Assembly (NCBI GenBank): GCA_963762075.1
Contig: CAVXJC010000001.1
Location: 186,001 to 250,000, forward strand
Origin: JAOUEA01 sp963762075
Lineage (GTDB): Bacteria; Actinomycetota; UBA4738; HRBIN12
Direction of reading: 5' to 3'
DNA: 64,000 nucleotides
Shown here: piece after piece, positions 48,488 to 59,130 of the stretch
Position numbering within the stretch: position 1 is the first letter of the stretch
Layout: each line of letters opens with the position of its first letter
Notes under the pieces: generated by a model
Database searches by the model: none
What the model saw: the letters and a program-made list of their open reading frames with translations, nothing else
Told to the model about the DNA's origin: nothing
Translations under genes and position numbers: made by a program

Positions 48488-50229
48488 CTATCCGTACCGG
48501 CGGCCGCGACCCCTCTCCGGTCGACGAGCGCGGCGGACGAGCTCGCTCACCTGTCGGGTCGGCGCGGCGCGCGCCCAGCTCCCGCTCGAGCAGCGCGAAC
48601 ATCTCGGGGCGCTGCGCGAGCACGGTGATCGCGAGCACGTCACGTGGGCCCGAGCGCTCGAGCATGAAGCGCAGCGCCGAGACCTCGTCGGGCATCGCCG
48701 GCACCTCGGCTGCGCCCCCGTCGATGGCGCCGGCGCGCAGCCGGCCGACCAGATCCTCGGGATCGCGGCCGCGCAGGTAGCGATGCAGCTCGGCCACGAT
48801 CACGTGGTCGGCGCCGCGCGCGGCCCGGTAGCCGAGTCCGTGCAGCAGCTCGTCGTCACGGTCGCCCGCGGTGCCGAACGCGAGCCACGTCTCGGCGCCC
48901 GGCGCGCAGAGGCCGTCGCGCGATCTCGGCGAGCCCGTCGATGCCCGCCTCGTTGTGCGCGTAATCGAGCACGACGACGCGCTCGCCGAGCGCGTAGACG
49001 TTCGCGCGACCCGGGTTCGCCTCGGCGTCGGGCAGGAACGACGCGCAGCCCGTCGACACGATCGCTGCGCGCGGCAGCCCGAGCGCCAGCGCCGCGGCGG
49101 TCGCCGACATCGCGTTGTGCACGTGTTGTGACGCGATGCCGGCGAGCGTCATGGGCACCTGCTCGAGATCGACGAGCTTGCGGGAACCACCGCGACCGAG
49201 CTCGGCGAGGCTCCGGTCGAGCACCGTGAGAGCGCGGCCTCCGTCGGCGAGCGCCTCCCGCAGTGCGGGGTGGCGCGGGTCGAGCGAGCACAGGAAGGGC
49301 CGGCCACCCGCGCGCCGGTCGCATCGCCGAGCACGCGCGGATCGTCGGCGTTCAGCACGTGCCAGCCGTCCGGCCTCGTGATCGTCGTGATCGTCGCCTT
49401 GACCTCGGCGAGCTGGTCGAGCGTGTCGATGCCGTGCATCCCGAGATGGTCGGCGCGAGATGTTCGTGACGACCGAGACGTCGTTGTGCGTCGTGCCGAT
49501 GCCGCGCAGCAGGATGCCGCCCCGCGCGGTCTCGAGGATCGCGACGTCGATGCCCGGTTGCGACGAGCGCCATCTGCGCGCCGCCGAAGCCGGAGTAGTC
49601 GCCGGCCTCGACCAGCACGCCGTCGCGGAAGACCCCGTCGGTCGAGGAGTACGCGACGCTGCGACCGGCGGAGCGCACGATGTGGGCGAGCAGCCGCACG
49701 GTCGTCGTCTTGCCGTTCGTGCCGGTGACCGCGACGACCGGGATGTCGGGTCGGTCACGGTCGGCGCCGGCCCCGGGTCGACCGCCGCGATCCGTTGCGG
49801 CCGCGTCGGCGGCGAGGCTCGCGAGCGAGCGGCGGGTGGCGAGCAGATCGCCCATCACGGCGGCGACCTGACGGGCGAGCGCCTCGGCCGCGTCGCGTCG
49901 CCGCCACGGGAACGCGAGCACGATCTGGTCGTCGCCGGGCCCGGTGCGCCCGCGCACGCCGAGACGTACCGACGAGCGCCCTGGGCGAGCGCGCGCGTGA
50001 CGTGGGCGCCGACGCGGGCGGTGAACCGGCGCCGCTGCTCGCTGCCCGGGCGCCGGGCCGAGGCACGGCCGGGGAGCGCCGATCTCGGTCGCCGATGCGC
50101 GCGAGCCGGGCGCTCGGTCGCGCGCATCCAGCCGGGCACGGCGAGCGTGAGCTTCACCGCGGGGCGCGGGAAGTACAGGTTCGGGCCGTCGAGCACCCGC
50201 AGCTCGACGATCTCGACCAGGTCGGCCAT
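48488..50229 (-). CDS. CphA-like Mur ligase lacking ATP-grasp domain (multiple frameshifts)
   Basis: About 580 codons. The N-terminus (MADLVEIVELRVLDGPNLYF) resembles the first domain of cyanophycin synthetase. A Mur-ligase domain follows: P-loop VTGTNGKTTTVRLLAHIV about 167 codons in, ETARGGILLRGIG, MHGIDTLDQLAEVKA, LNADDPRVLG, and the C-terminal part VVLDYAHNEAGIDGLAEI and LRFMLERSGPRDVLAITVLAQ. There is no room for an ATP-grasp domain. Frames change near 49950, 49560, 49450, 49315, 48915 and probably 48560; the end at 48488 assumes the last. Convergent with cphA. It may ligate an amino acid to Asp- or Arg-containing chains; the exact reaction is unknown. Confidence 0.75.
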
Positions 50230-50238
50230 GGCCGGGCC

Positions 50239-50244
50239 AGCGTA
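50239..50244 (-). promoter_or_regulatory. -10-like box upstream of CphA-like ligase
   Basis: TACGCT on the minus strand ends 9 nt before the ATG at 50229, near-leaderless spacing. Confidence 0.35.
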
Positions 50245-50366
50245 GCGGCGAGGCGGCCCGCCCGCGTTCTCACCGCAAGGGCGACTCGCCGGACGAGACG
50301 ACGTTGCCGTGTGGCATGGTAAGAAGGACACTCGGCGACAGGCACCCGATCCAGGGAGGAGCGATC

Positions 50367-50468
50367 ATGGCCAGCAAGGACAAAGGTGGCGGCAAGGGTT
50401 CGAAGACGGCGGCCAGCAAGACGCTGAAGGAGAAGCGCGCAGCGAAGAAGGCCAAGGGCAGCAAGTAG
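50367..50468 (+). CDS. 33-aa lysine-rich small protein
   Basis: Begins MASKDKGGGKGSKTAASK and ends KEKRAAKKAKGSK: 12 lysines in 33 residues, plus Gly, Ala and Ser, no acidic stretch. GGGAGGAG lies 7-14 nt upstream of the ATG. Short Lys-rich proteins of this kind recur in actinobacteria; a nucleic-acid or polyanion-binding role is plausible. It sits between the CphA-like ligase and the glycosyltransferase, reading away from the former. Confidence 0.6.
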   Translation: MASKDKGGGKGSKTAASKTLKEKRAAKKAKGSK

Positions 50469-50485
50469 CCGCAGCAAGTAGCCGC
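50460..50485 (+). repeat. Two 13-bp direct repeats at the end of the small ORF
   Basis: AGCAAGTAGCCGC occurs twice in tandem, the first copy containing the stop codon of the 33-aa gene. A degenerate third copy follows near 50499. No function is evident. Confidence 0.5.
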
Positions 50486-50567
50486 AGCGGGGAGCCGGGG
50501 CAAGTAACCCAAAACCTCCATACCCGTTGCCACGCACGGTGCCGGATCCGGCGCCCGGGTGAGCGGT

Positions 50568-50573
50568 TACCCT
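50568..50573 (+). promoter_or_regulatory. -10-like box upstream of glycosyltransferase
   Basis: TACCCT ends 9 nt before an ATG at 50583 and 3 nt before an ATG at 50577. If it is the promoter, 50583 is the better start. Confidence 0.35.
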
Positions 50574-50576
50574 GGG

Positions 50577-51681
50577 ATGACGATGTCCGCAACCGACATG
50601 CCCGATCGACACCGCACGTGGCGCGAACTCCGCGTCGCGATGCTCGCGCCGATCTCTTGGCGTGTGCCGCCTCGCCACTACGGCCCGTGGGAGCAGTTCG
50701 TCTCGCTGCTGACCGAGGGACTCGTCGAGCGCGGCGTCGACGTCACGTTGTTCGCGACCGCCGACTCGATCACCTCGGCCGACGCTCGTCGGCACGGCGC
50801 CCACGGGCTACTCGGAGGACCGAGACCCTCGACGCCAAGGTCTGGGAAGGCCTGCACATCGCGCACGGTGTTCGAGCGAGCGGACGAGTTCGACCTGATC
50901 CACAACAACTTCGACTTCCTGCCGCTCACCTACAGCGGGTTGGTCGAGACCCCCGTCGTCACCACGATCCACGGGTTCTCGTCCGAGCGCATCGTGCCGG
51001 TCTTCGAGCGCTACGACGGCCGGACGTCACTACGTCGCGATCAGCGACGCCGACCGCCACGACCGGCCTCGACGTACGCGGCCACGATCCACCACGGCAT
51101 CGACATGGCCGCGTTCCCGCTCGGCGAGGCCCCCGAGGACTCGCTGCTGTTCTTCGGGCGCATCCATCCCGGACAAGGGCGTCGAGGAAGCGATCGAGGT
51201 CGCCGCGCGCGCCGGCATGCCGCTCACGATCGCCGGGCATCGTGCAGGACTCCGACTACTTCGCCGAGCGCGTCGAGCCGCACATCGACGGGGAGCGCGT
51301 GACCTACGTCGGGCTCGGTCGGTCCTGGCGATCGCGCGGCGCTGCTGGGCGGCGCGACCGCGATGCTGCACCTCATCAACTTCGAGGAACCGTTCGGGTT
51401 CAGCGTCGTCGAGTCGATGGCGTGCGGCACGCCGGTCGTCGCCAGCCGGCGCGGCTCGATGCCCGAGATCGTGCGAGCACGGCGTGAACGGCTTCCTCGT
51501 CGATTCGCCTCGACGAGGCGGTCGGAGCGGTCGCAGAGGCAAGAGGTCTCGAGCGCCGAGCGGTGCGGCTTCGGTGCAGCAACGCTTCGATGTGCCCCGC
51601 ATGGTCGATGAGTACCTCTCGCTCTACCGGCGCATCGTCGACCCGAACCGGACGTTGACCCCCGTCCGCCGTGCGAGCTGA
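50577..51681 (+). CDS. GT4-type glycosyltransferase (multiple frameshifts)
   Basis: About 368 codons of a GT-B retaining glycosyltransferase. N-terminal acceptor domain: LRVAMLAPISWRVPPRHYGP and FDLIHNNFDFLPL. C-terminal nucleotide-sugar domain: LLFFGRIHPDKGVEEAIEVA after frame correction, LINFEEPFGFSVVESMACG and TPVVASRRGSMPEIV, with the E-x7-E pattern typical of GT4. Frames change at least near 50811, 50832, 50872, 51020, 51055, 51177, 51238, 51325, 51473 and 51510, mostly one extra G or C. It transfers a sugar, acceptor unknown. The stop overlaps the start of the glycosidase-like gene. Confidence 0.8.
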
Positions 51682-52901
51682 GCGCAGCTCGCCTGAACGG
51701 TTCCGGCTCGGCGTCAACTACTGGCCTGCCCGCACCGCCATGTCGTGGTGGCGGAGCTTCGACGCCGCCGAGGCCGCGCGCGACTTCGTGGCCATCGCCG
51801 AGAGTGGCATGGACTCTCTCCGGCGTCTTCCTGTTGTGGGAGGACTTCCAACCCGCGCCCGATCGGGTCGACCGTGACGCGCTCCGCCGACTGCTCGAGG
51901 TCGCCGACGCCGCGCACGATGCGGGCCTCTCGCTCATGCCCACCCTGTTCACCGGCCACATGAGCGGGGTGAACTGGATCCCCGGCTGGGCGCTCGGAGG
52001 CATCGACCGTGACGAGCGCTTCCGGGTGGTGAGCGCAGGGCGGGTCGTCTCCGACGGCATGCGCGATTGGTACGCCGATCCCGGCGTCGCGACGGCGCAG
52101 ACGCTGTTCGCTCACGAGGCCGCGACCGCGCTTGCCGGGCACGAGGCGCTCTGGGCGTGGGATCTCGGGAACGAGAACTCCAACTGCGTGGTGCCTCCCA
52201 CCCGGGCACATGGCCGGGATTGGCTGGCGCGGATCACAGAAGCGATCCGGAACGCCGATCCGGGCGCCGAGATCACGATCGGCCTGCACATGGAAGACCT
52301 CGAGCAGGACCGCAGGATCGGACCGAGTGAGGCTGCAGAGACCTGCGACTTCCTCACGATGCACGGGTATCCGATCTACGCTTCGTGGGCCACCGCCGCC
52401 ACCGACGAGCATCTCGTGCCCTTCTTGGCTCGGGTGACGCGCTGGCTCGGCGGCGGGCCCGAGGTGCTGCTCGGCGAGTTCGGGCTCCCGACGAGGCGAG
52501 TCGGCGAACCCGAGGGCGACGACGCGCCAGCCTCGATGCTGGTCGATGAACCCGAGGCCGCCAGGTACACGACCCGCGTGCTCGAGGAACTGCGTCTCGC
52601 GCGGTGCACGGGGGCGATGGTGTGGTGCTACGCAGACTATGCGCCCGGGATCTGGACAGCGCCTCCGCTTGACGAAGCCACACATGAGCGGTCCTTCGGG
52701 CTGTGGCGTTCGGACGGATCCGCCAAGCCCGCGGTCAACGAGGTCTCGGCCTTCGCCGGCAGCGCACGCAACGGCGGCTCGGCGGGGGACGCGCTCGACG
52801 GCTTCATCGACATCGACCCCCGGGACTACTGGCTCGACCCGCGGAACGAGCTCGAGCGTCTGTACCGCCGCTATCGGGAGATGCGCTCCTCCAACACATG
52901 A
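51671..52901 (+). CDS. Glycoside hydrolase, cellulase (GH5)-like (frameshifted)
   Basis: About 410 codons. A (beta/alpha)8 glycosidase of the GH5/clan-A type. Begins FRLGVNYWPARTAMSWW; the general acid lies in WDLGNENSN and the nucleophile probably in LLGEFGLPTRR, with FLTMHGYPIYASW and MVWCYADYAPGIW between and after. The frame changes near 51815, where one extra G splits ESGMDSL from RVFLLWEDFQP. There is no signal peptide, so it should act inside the cell, which is unusual for a cellulase. Paired with the overlapping GT4 gene it may trim or recycle an internal glycoside. GTG 51671 is the likely start. Confidence 0.8.
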
Positions 52902-53083
52902 TCTGCGCAGAAGTGGTGGCGCACTCCGTCGTTGTCGACGGAGCCGATCGACCGCTTGCCGCAGGCCTCACCGATCGCCACGGTGGCCGGCAACGCACCT
53001 CCACCGGGCTCGCGTTCGCGGATCATCTGTTGGAGCGAGAGCGCGAGGTCGACGTGCTGGCATGTGAGTAGGAAGTCGGTCAT
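52871..53083 (-). CDS. Small Cys/His-rich protein, hypothetical
   Basis: 70 aa, begins MTDFLLTCQHVDLALSLQQM and ends with HHFCADHVLEERISR. One early C-x-H, then CGKRS and a late HHFCADH cluster could bind a metal. No family recognised. It overlaps the 3' end of the convergent glycosidase gene by 31 nt. Evidence is limited to composition and a sensible start, so it could be a chance frame. Confidence 0.4.
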   Translation of the reverse strand: MTDFLLTCQHVDLALSLQQMIREREPGGGALPATVAIGEACGKRSIGSVDNDGVRHHFCADHVLEERISR

Positions 53084-53389
53084 GGCCGTAGTGTGCGCCG
53101 TGCCAGCTGCGCCGGGTATCGGCTGTTGGCCGCACGTCACTCGGCAGCGGTCTCGATATCGAGCTGTGTGGGGTAGGCCCTCTGCCGCCTCGCCCCTCAC
53201 GCGGTCGCGAGTGTGCGGAGCTTGTAGTACGCGCGTTCGACCATGAACTTCGAATCGGCCGACGACGGGTCGGCGATCGCCTCACGCAGCCAGCCCTTGA
53301 CCTCGTCGACCTCAACCGACTCGGCGTTCAGACGGCTCGGACGCGTGAACCGCTTCCCTCGCATCATGGACCCGAGCAGCTTGGCGGCG

Positions 53390-54664
<1,275 letters not shown>

Positions 54665-54930
54665 GGTTCGTCGTGTCCTCTCCTGGTCGGTCCCCGGGCG
54701 TCGATGCGACCGGGTTCGTTCGGTGCGCGTCGAGGGCAGGCGCCTCTGCGCAGGGGACGTCCAGAAGGACGGTGCGTGCGAAGGATCGCGAGACTTCGTC
54801 GCGCGCGCGTCTCGGTTTCGAGATCGGCGCGTTCCACACCAGGATACTCGATACGCCCCTCGATCCGGTGGATTTGCGTTCACCCGACCGCCGGCGTAAG
54901 GATGACCTCTTCGCGACCGGGGAGGCAGGC

Positions 54931-55773
54931 ATGCGGACGACGAAGGTGATGGCGCTCGCCACTGTGGTGGCATCGGTGGCTGCGAGCTTCGCGGTGGGCC
55001 TTGCCTCGGGACAGCACCGAGGGAGCGGCGACGACACCACGACGCTGCCCGGGTTCTCCCGGGTGGTGAGCCTCAGTCACACGAACGCCCCCGCTCGCAC
55101 GCCGCTGTTCCCGGGTGATCCGGCGTTCACGCTCACGACCGTGGCGACGGTGGCCGACGACGGGTACTACATGCAATACGTCCGAGAGGGCGAGCACACC
55201 GGCACGCATTTCAGCGCGCCGTGCCACTTCCGAGAGGGCAAGCTGTGTGCGGAGGATCTCGACGCGGCCGACTTCGTGCTTCCACTGGTCGTGGTCGACG
55301 TGCGCGACCAGGTGGCCGCCGATGCGGAGTACGAGGTGACGAAGGTAGACCTGCAGGCGTGGGAGACCACCCACGGGCAGATGCCATCGGGAGCGGCGGT
55401 GGTGTTGTGGACGGGCTGCGGCCGCTTCTGGGGGCCCGACATCGCCCGCGATGACCCGACCTACTACAACTGCGGCCAGCCGGGGGCGAGGTTCAGCCAG
55501 CCCGGGTTCTCGAAGTTCGCCGTGCGATGGCTCATCGAGACCGGCGTGCTCGCCAAGCGGGGAGCGCTCGGCACCGACACCTTCGGCCCCGACCCTTCGA
55601 GCGATGCCCTGTTCATGGAATCGTGGCTCGCGCTCAACAGGCATCGGTTCACGCTCGAGAACCTCACGAACCTCGGCGAGATGCCCGCCACCGGGGGGTG
55701 GATCGTGATCGGCGGTCCACGCAACCGTCACGGTTCGGGCTCGGCAAGCACGATCTTCGGGCTCGTGCCGTAG
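54931..55773 (+). CDS. Secreted cyclase-family (kynurenine formamidase-like) protein
   Basis: 280-aa protein with a signal peptide (MRTTKVMALATVVASVAASF, cleavage likely after AVGLASG). The body is a cyclase/KynB-fold domain: VVSLSHTNAPA, YVREGEHTGTHFSAPCHF, VLWTGCG and GTDTFGPDPS. The metal motif is normally HxGTHxDxPxH; here the Asp is Ser (HTGTHFSAPCH), which removes a residue that bridges metals in KynB. So catalysis may differ. GGAGGC precedes the ATG at 54931. Export is unusual for this family. Convergent with arginine deiminase. Confidence 0.82.
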   Translation: MRTTKVMALATVVASVAASFAVGLASGQHRGSGDDTTTLPGFSRVVSLSHTNAPARTPLFPGDPAFTLTTVATVADDGYYMQYVREGEHTGTHFSAPCHFREGKLCAEDLDAADFVLPLVVVDVRDQVAADAEYEVTKVDLQAWETTHGQMPSGAAVVLWTGCGRFWGPDIARDDPTYYNCGQPGARFSQPGFSKFAVRWLIETGVLAKRGALGTDTFGPDPSSDALFMESWLALNRHRFTLENLTNLGEMPATGGWIVIGGPRNRHGSGSASTIFGLVP

Positions 55774-55784
55774 AGGCGCCGACG

Positions 55785-57032
55785 TCACCCGTCGATCGCG
55801 TCGCGTTCGATCGGGCACGACATGCATCGCGGGCCACCGCGACCGCGTCCGAGCTCTTCACCCTCGATCGTGATGACCTCGATACCGCCGTCACGGAGCT
55901 TCTGGTTCGTGTCGACGTTCCGTTCGTAAGCCACGACCACGCCGGGCGCGATCGCGAGCACGTTGTTACCGTCGTCCCACTGCTCTCGTTCTGCCTGGAA
56001 ACGATCGCCCCCGGTCTCGAACTGTCGGATGCTGGGGACGTCGAGCGCGCGGGCGATGGCCACGAAGAGGTCGTCCTCCTCGTCGATCGACAGGCCGTGC
56101 GGTCCGGGGGTCACGACGTAGGTCGTCATCGCGTCGCGCACGTCGGGGAAGATCGTGAAGGCGTCGACGTCGAGCATCGTGAGCACGGTGTCGAGGTGCA
56201 TGCTCGAGCGCTGCTCGGGGATCTCGACCGCGATCACGCGCGTCGCCGCCCCGGCCGCGAATAGACGCGTGGCCAAGATCTCGACGGCGGCCGGGTCGGT
56301 CCGCTCGCCCATGCCGATGAGCACCGCGCCGTTGCCGATCACCAGCGTGTCGCCGCCTTCCAGGAACATCGGCGCGTGCGCGTCGTCGCTCCAGACCTCG
56401 AACTCGGCGCCTGTGAAGATCGGGTGGTGGCGGTAGACGGCCGAAAGGTGCAGTGATTCCCTGATACGCGCCGGCATCGCCATCGTGCTGATCGACACAC
56501 CGCCGTAGATCCAGGCCGAGGTGTCACGCATGAACAGCGTGTTGGGAAGTGGCGTCGCCACGAACCCCCGTGCCATGCGCCGCACGATGCTGTCGCTCGT
56601 GAACGGAAGATCGTCGAACGTCACGCCGGCGATCAGGTGCTCCGCGAGCTCGGCCGAGGTGAGAGCCGTGAGCCACTCTCGCACCTCGGGACCGAGGGTG
56701 GGACCGAGCAACGATGGATCGAGGCTCTGCACCAGCGCCGCTCGCACCTGTGGCTGCTCGAGCACGTCGGCGAGCAGATCCTCGAGGTAGACGATCTCGA
56801 CGCCGTGCCCCGCGAGGGCTGCGGCGAAGGCGTCGTGCTCTTGCTGAGCCCGACCCACCCAGAGCACGCCGTCGAACAGCAGCTCGCGAGCGGTCGATGG
56901 CGTCAGACGCTTCAGCTCGAGTCCCGGGCGGTGCAGCATCACCCGCCGGAGCGTGCCGACTTCGGATCCGACGAAACACCGGCTAGCCGTCGTTGGTGCG
57001 CCCGCATCGGAGACGGCGACGTGCTCAGTCAT
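55785..57032 (-). CDS. arcA: Arginine deiminase
   Basis: 415-aa guanidino-modifying enzyme that converts arginine to citrulline and ammonia. Motifs: N-terminal EVGTLRRVMLHRPG, FMRDTSAWIYGGVSI, LEGGD, HLDTVLTMLD with the catalytic His, and the nucleophile Cys in GRGGPRCMSCP. Length is normal for ArcA. No ornithine carbamoyltransferase or carbamate kinase is adjacent, so the rest of the pathway must be elsewhere. In this genome arginine could come from cyanophycin. ATG 57032 has a TAGCCT box 6 nt upstream. Confidence 0.93.
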   Translation of the reverse strand: MTEHVAVSDAGAPTTASRCFVGSEVGTLRRVMLHRPGLELKRLTPSTARELLFDGVLWVGRAQQEHDAFAAALAGHGVEIVYLEDLLADVLEQPQVRAALVQSLDPSLLGPTLGPEVREWLTALTSAELAEHLIAGVTFDDLPFTSDSIVRRMARGFVATPLPNTLFMRDTSAWIYGGVSISTMAMPARIRESLHLSAVYRHHPIFTGAEFEVWSDDAHAPMFLEGGDTLVIGNGAVLIGMGERTDPAAVEILATRLFAAGAATRVIAVEIPEQRSSMHLDTVLTMLDVDAFTIFPDVRDAMTTYVVTPGPHGLSIDEEDDLFVAIARALDVPSIRQFETGGDRFQAEREQWDDGNNVLAIAPGVVVAYERNVDTNQKLRDGGIEVITIEGEELGRGRGGPRCMSCPIERDAIDG

Positions 57033-57038
57033 ACGCCA

Positions 57039-57044
57039 AGGCTA
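57039..57044 (-). promoter_or_regulatory. -10 box, leaderless-type promoter of arginine deiminase
   Basis: TAGCCT on the minus strand ends 6 nt before the ATG at 57032. Confidence 0.5.
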
Positions 57045-57107
57045 CGCCTCGATCGAGTCCGATGGCTGTCGGCCGGTGGGTGAGTTCGGGTGAGACGCAG
57101 CCTCGCT

Positions 57108-57113
57108 TACGAT
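57108..57113 (+). promoter_or_regulatory. -10 box, leaderless-type promoter of 84-aa gene
   Basis: TACGAT ends 6 nt before the GTG at 57120. Confidence 0.45.
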
Positions 57114-57119
57114 GGGTCC

Positions 57120-57374
57120 GTGCGAGGCGATCGGGTAGAGGTGACGATGGACGTCGGGACCGGCGTGCGAACCTTCGAGATCGACGCCACTCGCGCGGGG
57201 CGTCGGGTCGAGGTCACGACCGGAAGGACCATCGTCGAGGTGACCGAGGTGACGCGCAGTGGCACTCCGGTACGAACGGCCAGGTTCATGGCTTCGCGCG
57301 TGGTCGCCTTGATCGAACACCCGGCGACCCGCACGGCCGCACGTCGAGGTCAGCCGCCGCCGATGTCCTCGTAG
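57120..57374 (+). CDS. Small hypothetical protein, beta-rich, 84 aa
   Basis: 84 aa starting with GTG: RGDRVEVTMDVGTGVRTFE, then alternating Val/Thr/Arg strands (VEVTTGRTIVEVTEV), then a helix. No family recognised. The -10 box 6 nt upstream and a clear switch to protein-like composition support it. It overlaps the 3' end of the convergent homocysteine methyltransferase gene by 25 nt. Confidence 0.55.
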   Translation: MRGDRVEVTMDVGTGVRTFEIDATRAGRRVEVTTGRTIVEVTEVTRSGTPVRTARFMASRVVALIEHPATRTAARRGQPPPMSS

Positions 57375-58360
57375 TACTCGTATGCCGACATCGCCTTGCC
57401 GGTCGTGGAGCGCCACGCACGTTCCTCGGTCGGCAGCTTGCCCAGCACCTTCGCCATCTCGCGGACGTGCTCGGCGACCGCGCCGCAGCACGAGCCGATG
57501 TAGCGGATCCCGGCGTCGCGCGCATCGGCGGCGAAGCGCCCGAGATCGCTCCGCGGCAGCGTCACCGCCGAAAGCGCGTGAGGGAACTCGTCGAATGCGG
57601 TGAAATCCGGGTGTGCGATGGTCGTCGCATACGCGACCGGTTGCGCCGCTATCGGCACCGAGCTCCCGACGGCTTCCACCATCTCGACGGCGATCGGCAG
57701 CTGCTGTGCGGGAGCATTGAGACAGTTCACGCCCACGATGTCGGCGCCGGCATCGACGAGCCGGCGCGCGCAGTCCCCGGGAGGGTCGCCCTCGTAGGAC
57801 TTGGGCGGGAGCGCTTCGAATGACATCGTGACCATCACCGGAAGGCCGGTCGCCTTCGCCCGCTCGACGAACAGCACCGCTTCTCCGAGATACGAGAACG
57901 TCTCGCCGATGAAGAAGTCGGGCGGCCCGGCTTCGAGTTGGTGCGTCAGCTGTCTGTCGAGTAGACGCCGCACGTGGTCGGCGCTCGAGGGGTCGGCGGG
58001 ATCGAAGGCCCACGTCAGAGACAGATTGCCCGCGACCAGCGCGTGGGCTTCGGCGGCGACTTCTCGCGCGATGCGCACGGCGTCGCGGTTGATCTCGTCG
58101 ACCGTTCCCTCGAGGCCGACGGTCGCGAGCTTGTCGTCGCTCGCGTAGAAGGTCATCGTCTGAAGGACTTCGGCACCGGCGCGCAGGAACTCCCGGTGGA
58201 GCTGGACGAGCGCTTCCGGATGCTCGATCACGACCTCGGGTGTGAACGGACCCGCCTGCACGTACCCACGCTTCTCGAGCTCGAGCAGGTAACCGCCGTC
58301 GCCCAGCACCGGACCCGTGTCCAGGCGATCCATGATCCCTCGGGGCGCGGCCATGGTCAT
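57350..58360 (-). CDS. Homocysteine S-methyltransferase family protein
   Basis: 336-aa (beta/alpha)8 methyltransferase. Zinc ligands are the Cys of GVNCLN and the Cys pair in GSCCGA. N-terminal VLGDGGYLLELEKRGYV and LRAGAEVLQTMTFYAS agree with the family. It transfers a methyl group to homocysteine to form methionine; betaine is one possible donor (BHMT-like), S-methylmethionine another. That would fit the betaine-related genes elsewhere in the window, but no motif decides it. ATG 58360 overlaps the stop of the upstream methyltransferase gene (ATGA), so the pair is co-translated. Confidence 0.87.
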   Translation of the reverse strand: MTMAAPRGIMDRLDTGPVLGDGGYLLELEKRGYVQAGPFTPEVVIEHPEALVQLHREFLRAGAEVLQTMTFYASDDKLATVGLEGTVDEINRDAVRIAREVAAEAHALVAGNLSLTWAFDPADPSSADHVRRLLDRQLTHQLEAGPPDFFIGETFSYLGEAVLFVERAKATGLPVMVTMSFEALPPKSYEGDPPGDCARRLVDAGADIVGVNCLNAPAQQLPIAVEMVEAVGSSVPIAAQPVAYATTIAHPDFTAFDEFPHALSAVTLPRSDLGRFAADARDAGIRYIGSCCGAVAEHVREMAKVLGKLPTEERAWRSTTGKAMSAYEYYEDIGGG

Positions 58361-59082
58361 GCCGGGGCCTCGTCGACCGGATGCGCGACACCGAAGAAGA
58401 ACTCCGAACCGGTCGTGCAGATCTCCGCGCGCCATCCGATCTGCTCGAGCGAGGCCGTGAGCTCCTCGGGATCGTAGAAGATCTTCACGATCGTGTACTC
58501 CCGTCCGTCCGCGAGTCGGCGCCGGTGGGCGAAGTCTGGCCCGTCGAGGATCTGCTCACCTGGATTCGAACGTCGGTGCTCGGCGCCCGCGATGTCGTCG
58601 CAGAAGAACGCTCGACCATCGGGAGCGAGCCAGGTCGCGAGCCGGCGCCAGAACTGTTCGAATCGCTCGGGCGGAACGTGGGAGATGAGGAACGAGAACA
58701 CGATGAGATCGAACCGCACATCTTCGGGCGGTGTCCAGCTGAAGAGGTCGCCGTGCACATACTCGACGCTCGAGTCTCGCACGCGTTCACGGTTGATCGC
58801 GAGCACGGGTTCGGCCGCATCGACAGCGATGAGGCGCGATGCGCGAGGCGCGAGGCGCCGCGTGAACAGTCCGGTACCGCATGCGAGTTCGAGCACGACT
58901 CCGGAGGCGTCGACGTCGTCGAGAGCGGCTTCGAGCCGGGCAGTCTCCTCGAACCATCGCGTGTTGCCCTCGGGGCCGAGATCGTAGGCGCCGCGCCGGA
59001 ACCAGATGTCGTCGTACTCGGGAGCCCGGTCTTCGTAGTACCGGCTCTGGTCTGCCAGGATCTGCTCGACCTCTCGCTCCAT
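58357..59082 (-). CDS. Class I SAM-dependent methyltransferase
   Basis: 241-aa Rossmann-fold methyltransferase. Motif I is VLELACGTGLFTRRL, followed by LIAVDAAEPVLAI, YVHGDLFSW and FDLIVFSFLISHVP. The N-terminal helix (ILADQSRYYEDRAPEYDD) covers the active site in this class. Substrate unknown. It is coupled to the homocysteine methyltransferase gene; SAM and methionine metabolism link the two. A TAGAAT box lies 11 nt before the ATG at 59082. Confidence 0.88.
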   Translation of the reverse strand: MEREVEQILADQSRYYEDRAPEYDDIWFRRGAYDLGPEGNTRWFEETARLEAALDDVDASGVVLELACGTGLFTRRLAPRASRLIAVDAAEPVLAINRERVRDSSVEYVHGDLFSWTPPEDVRFDLIVFSFLISHVPPERFEQFWRRLATWLAPDGRAFFCDDIAGAEHRRSNPGEQILDGPDFAHRRRLADGREYTIVKIFYDPEELTASLEQIGWRAEICTTGSEFFFGVAHPVDEAPA

Positions 59083-59118
59083 AGGTTCGCGAGATTCTAC
59101 GCGGTTGGTCCGCGCGGC

Positions 59119-59124
59119 TACCGT
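59119..59124 (+). promoter_or_regulatory. -10 box, leaderless-type promoter of YczE-like gene
   Basis: TACCGT ends 6 nt before the GTG at 59131. Confidence 0.4.
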
Positions 59125-59130
59125 GACGGG

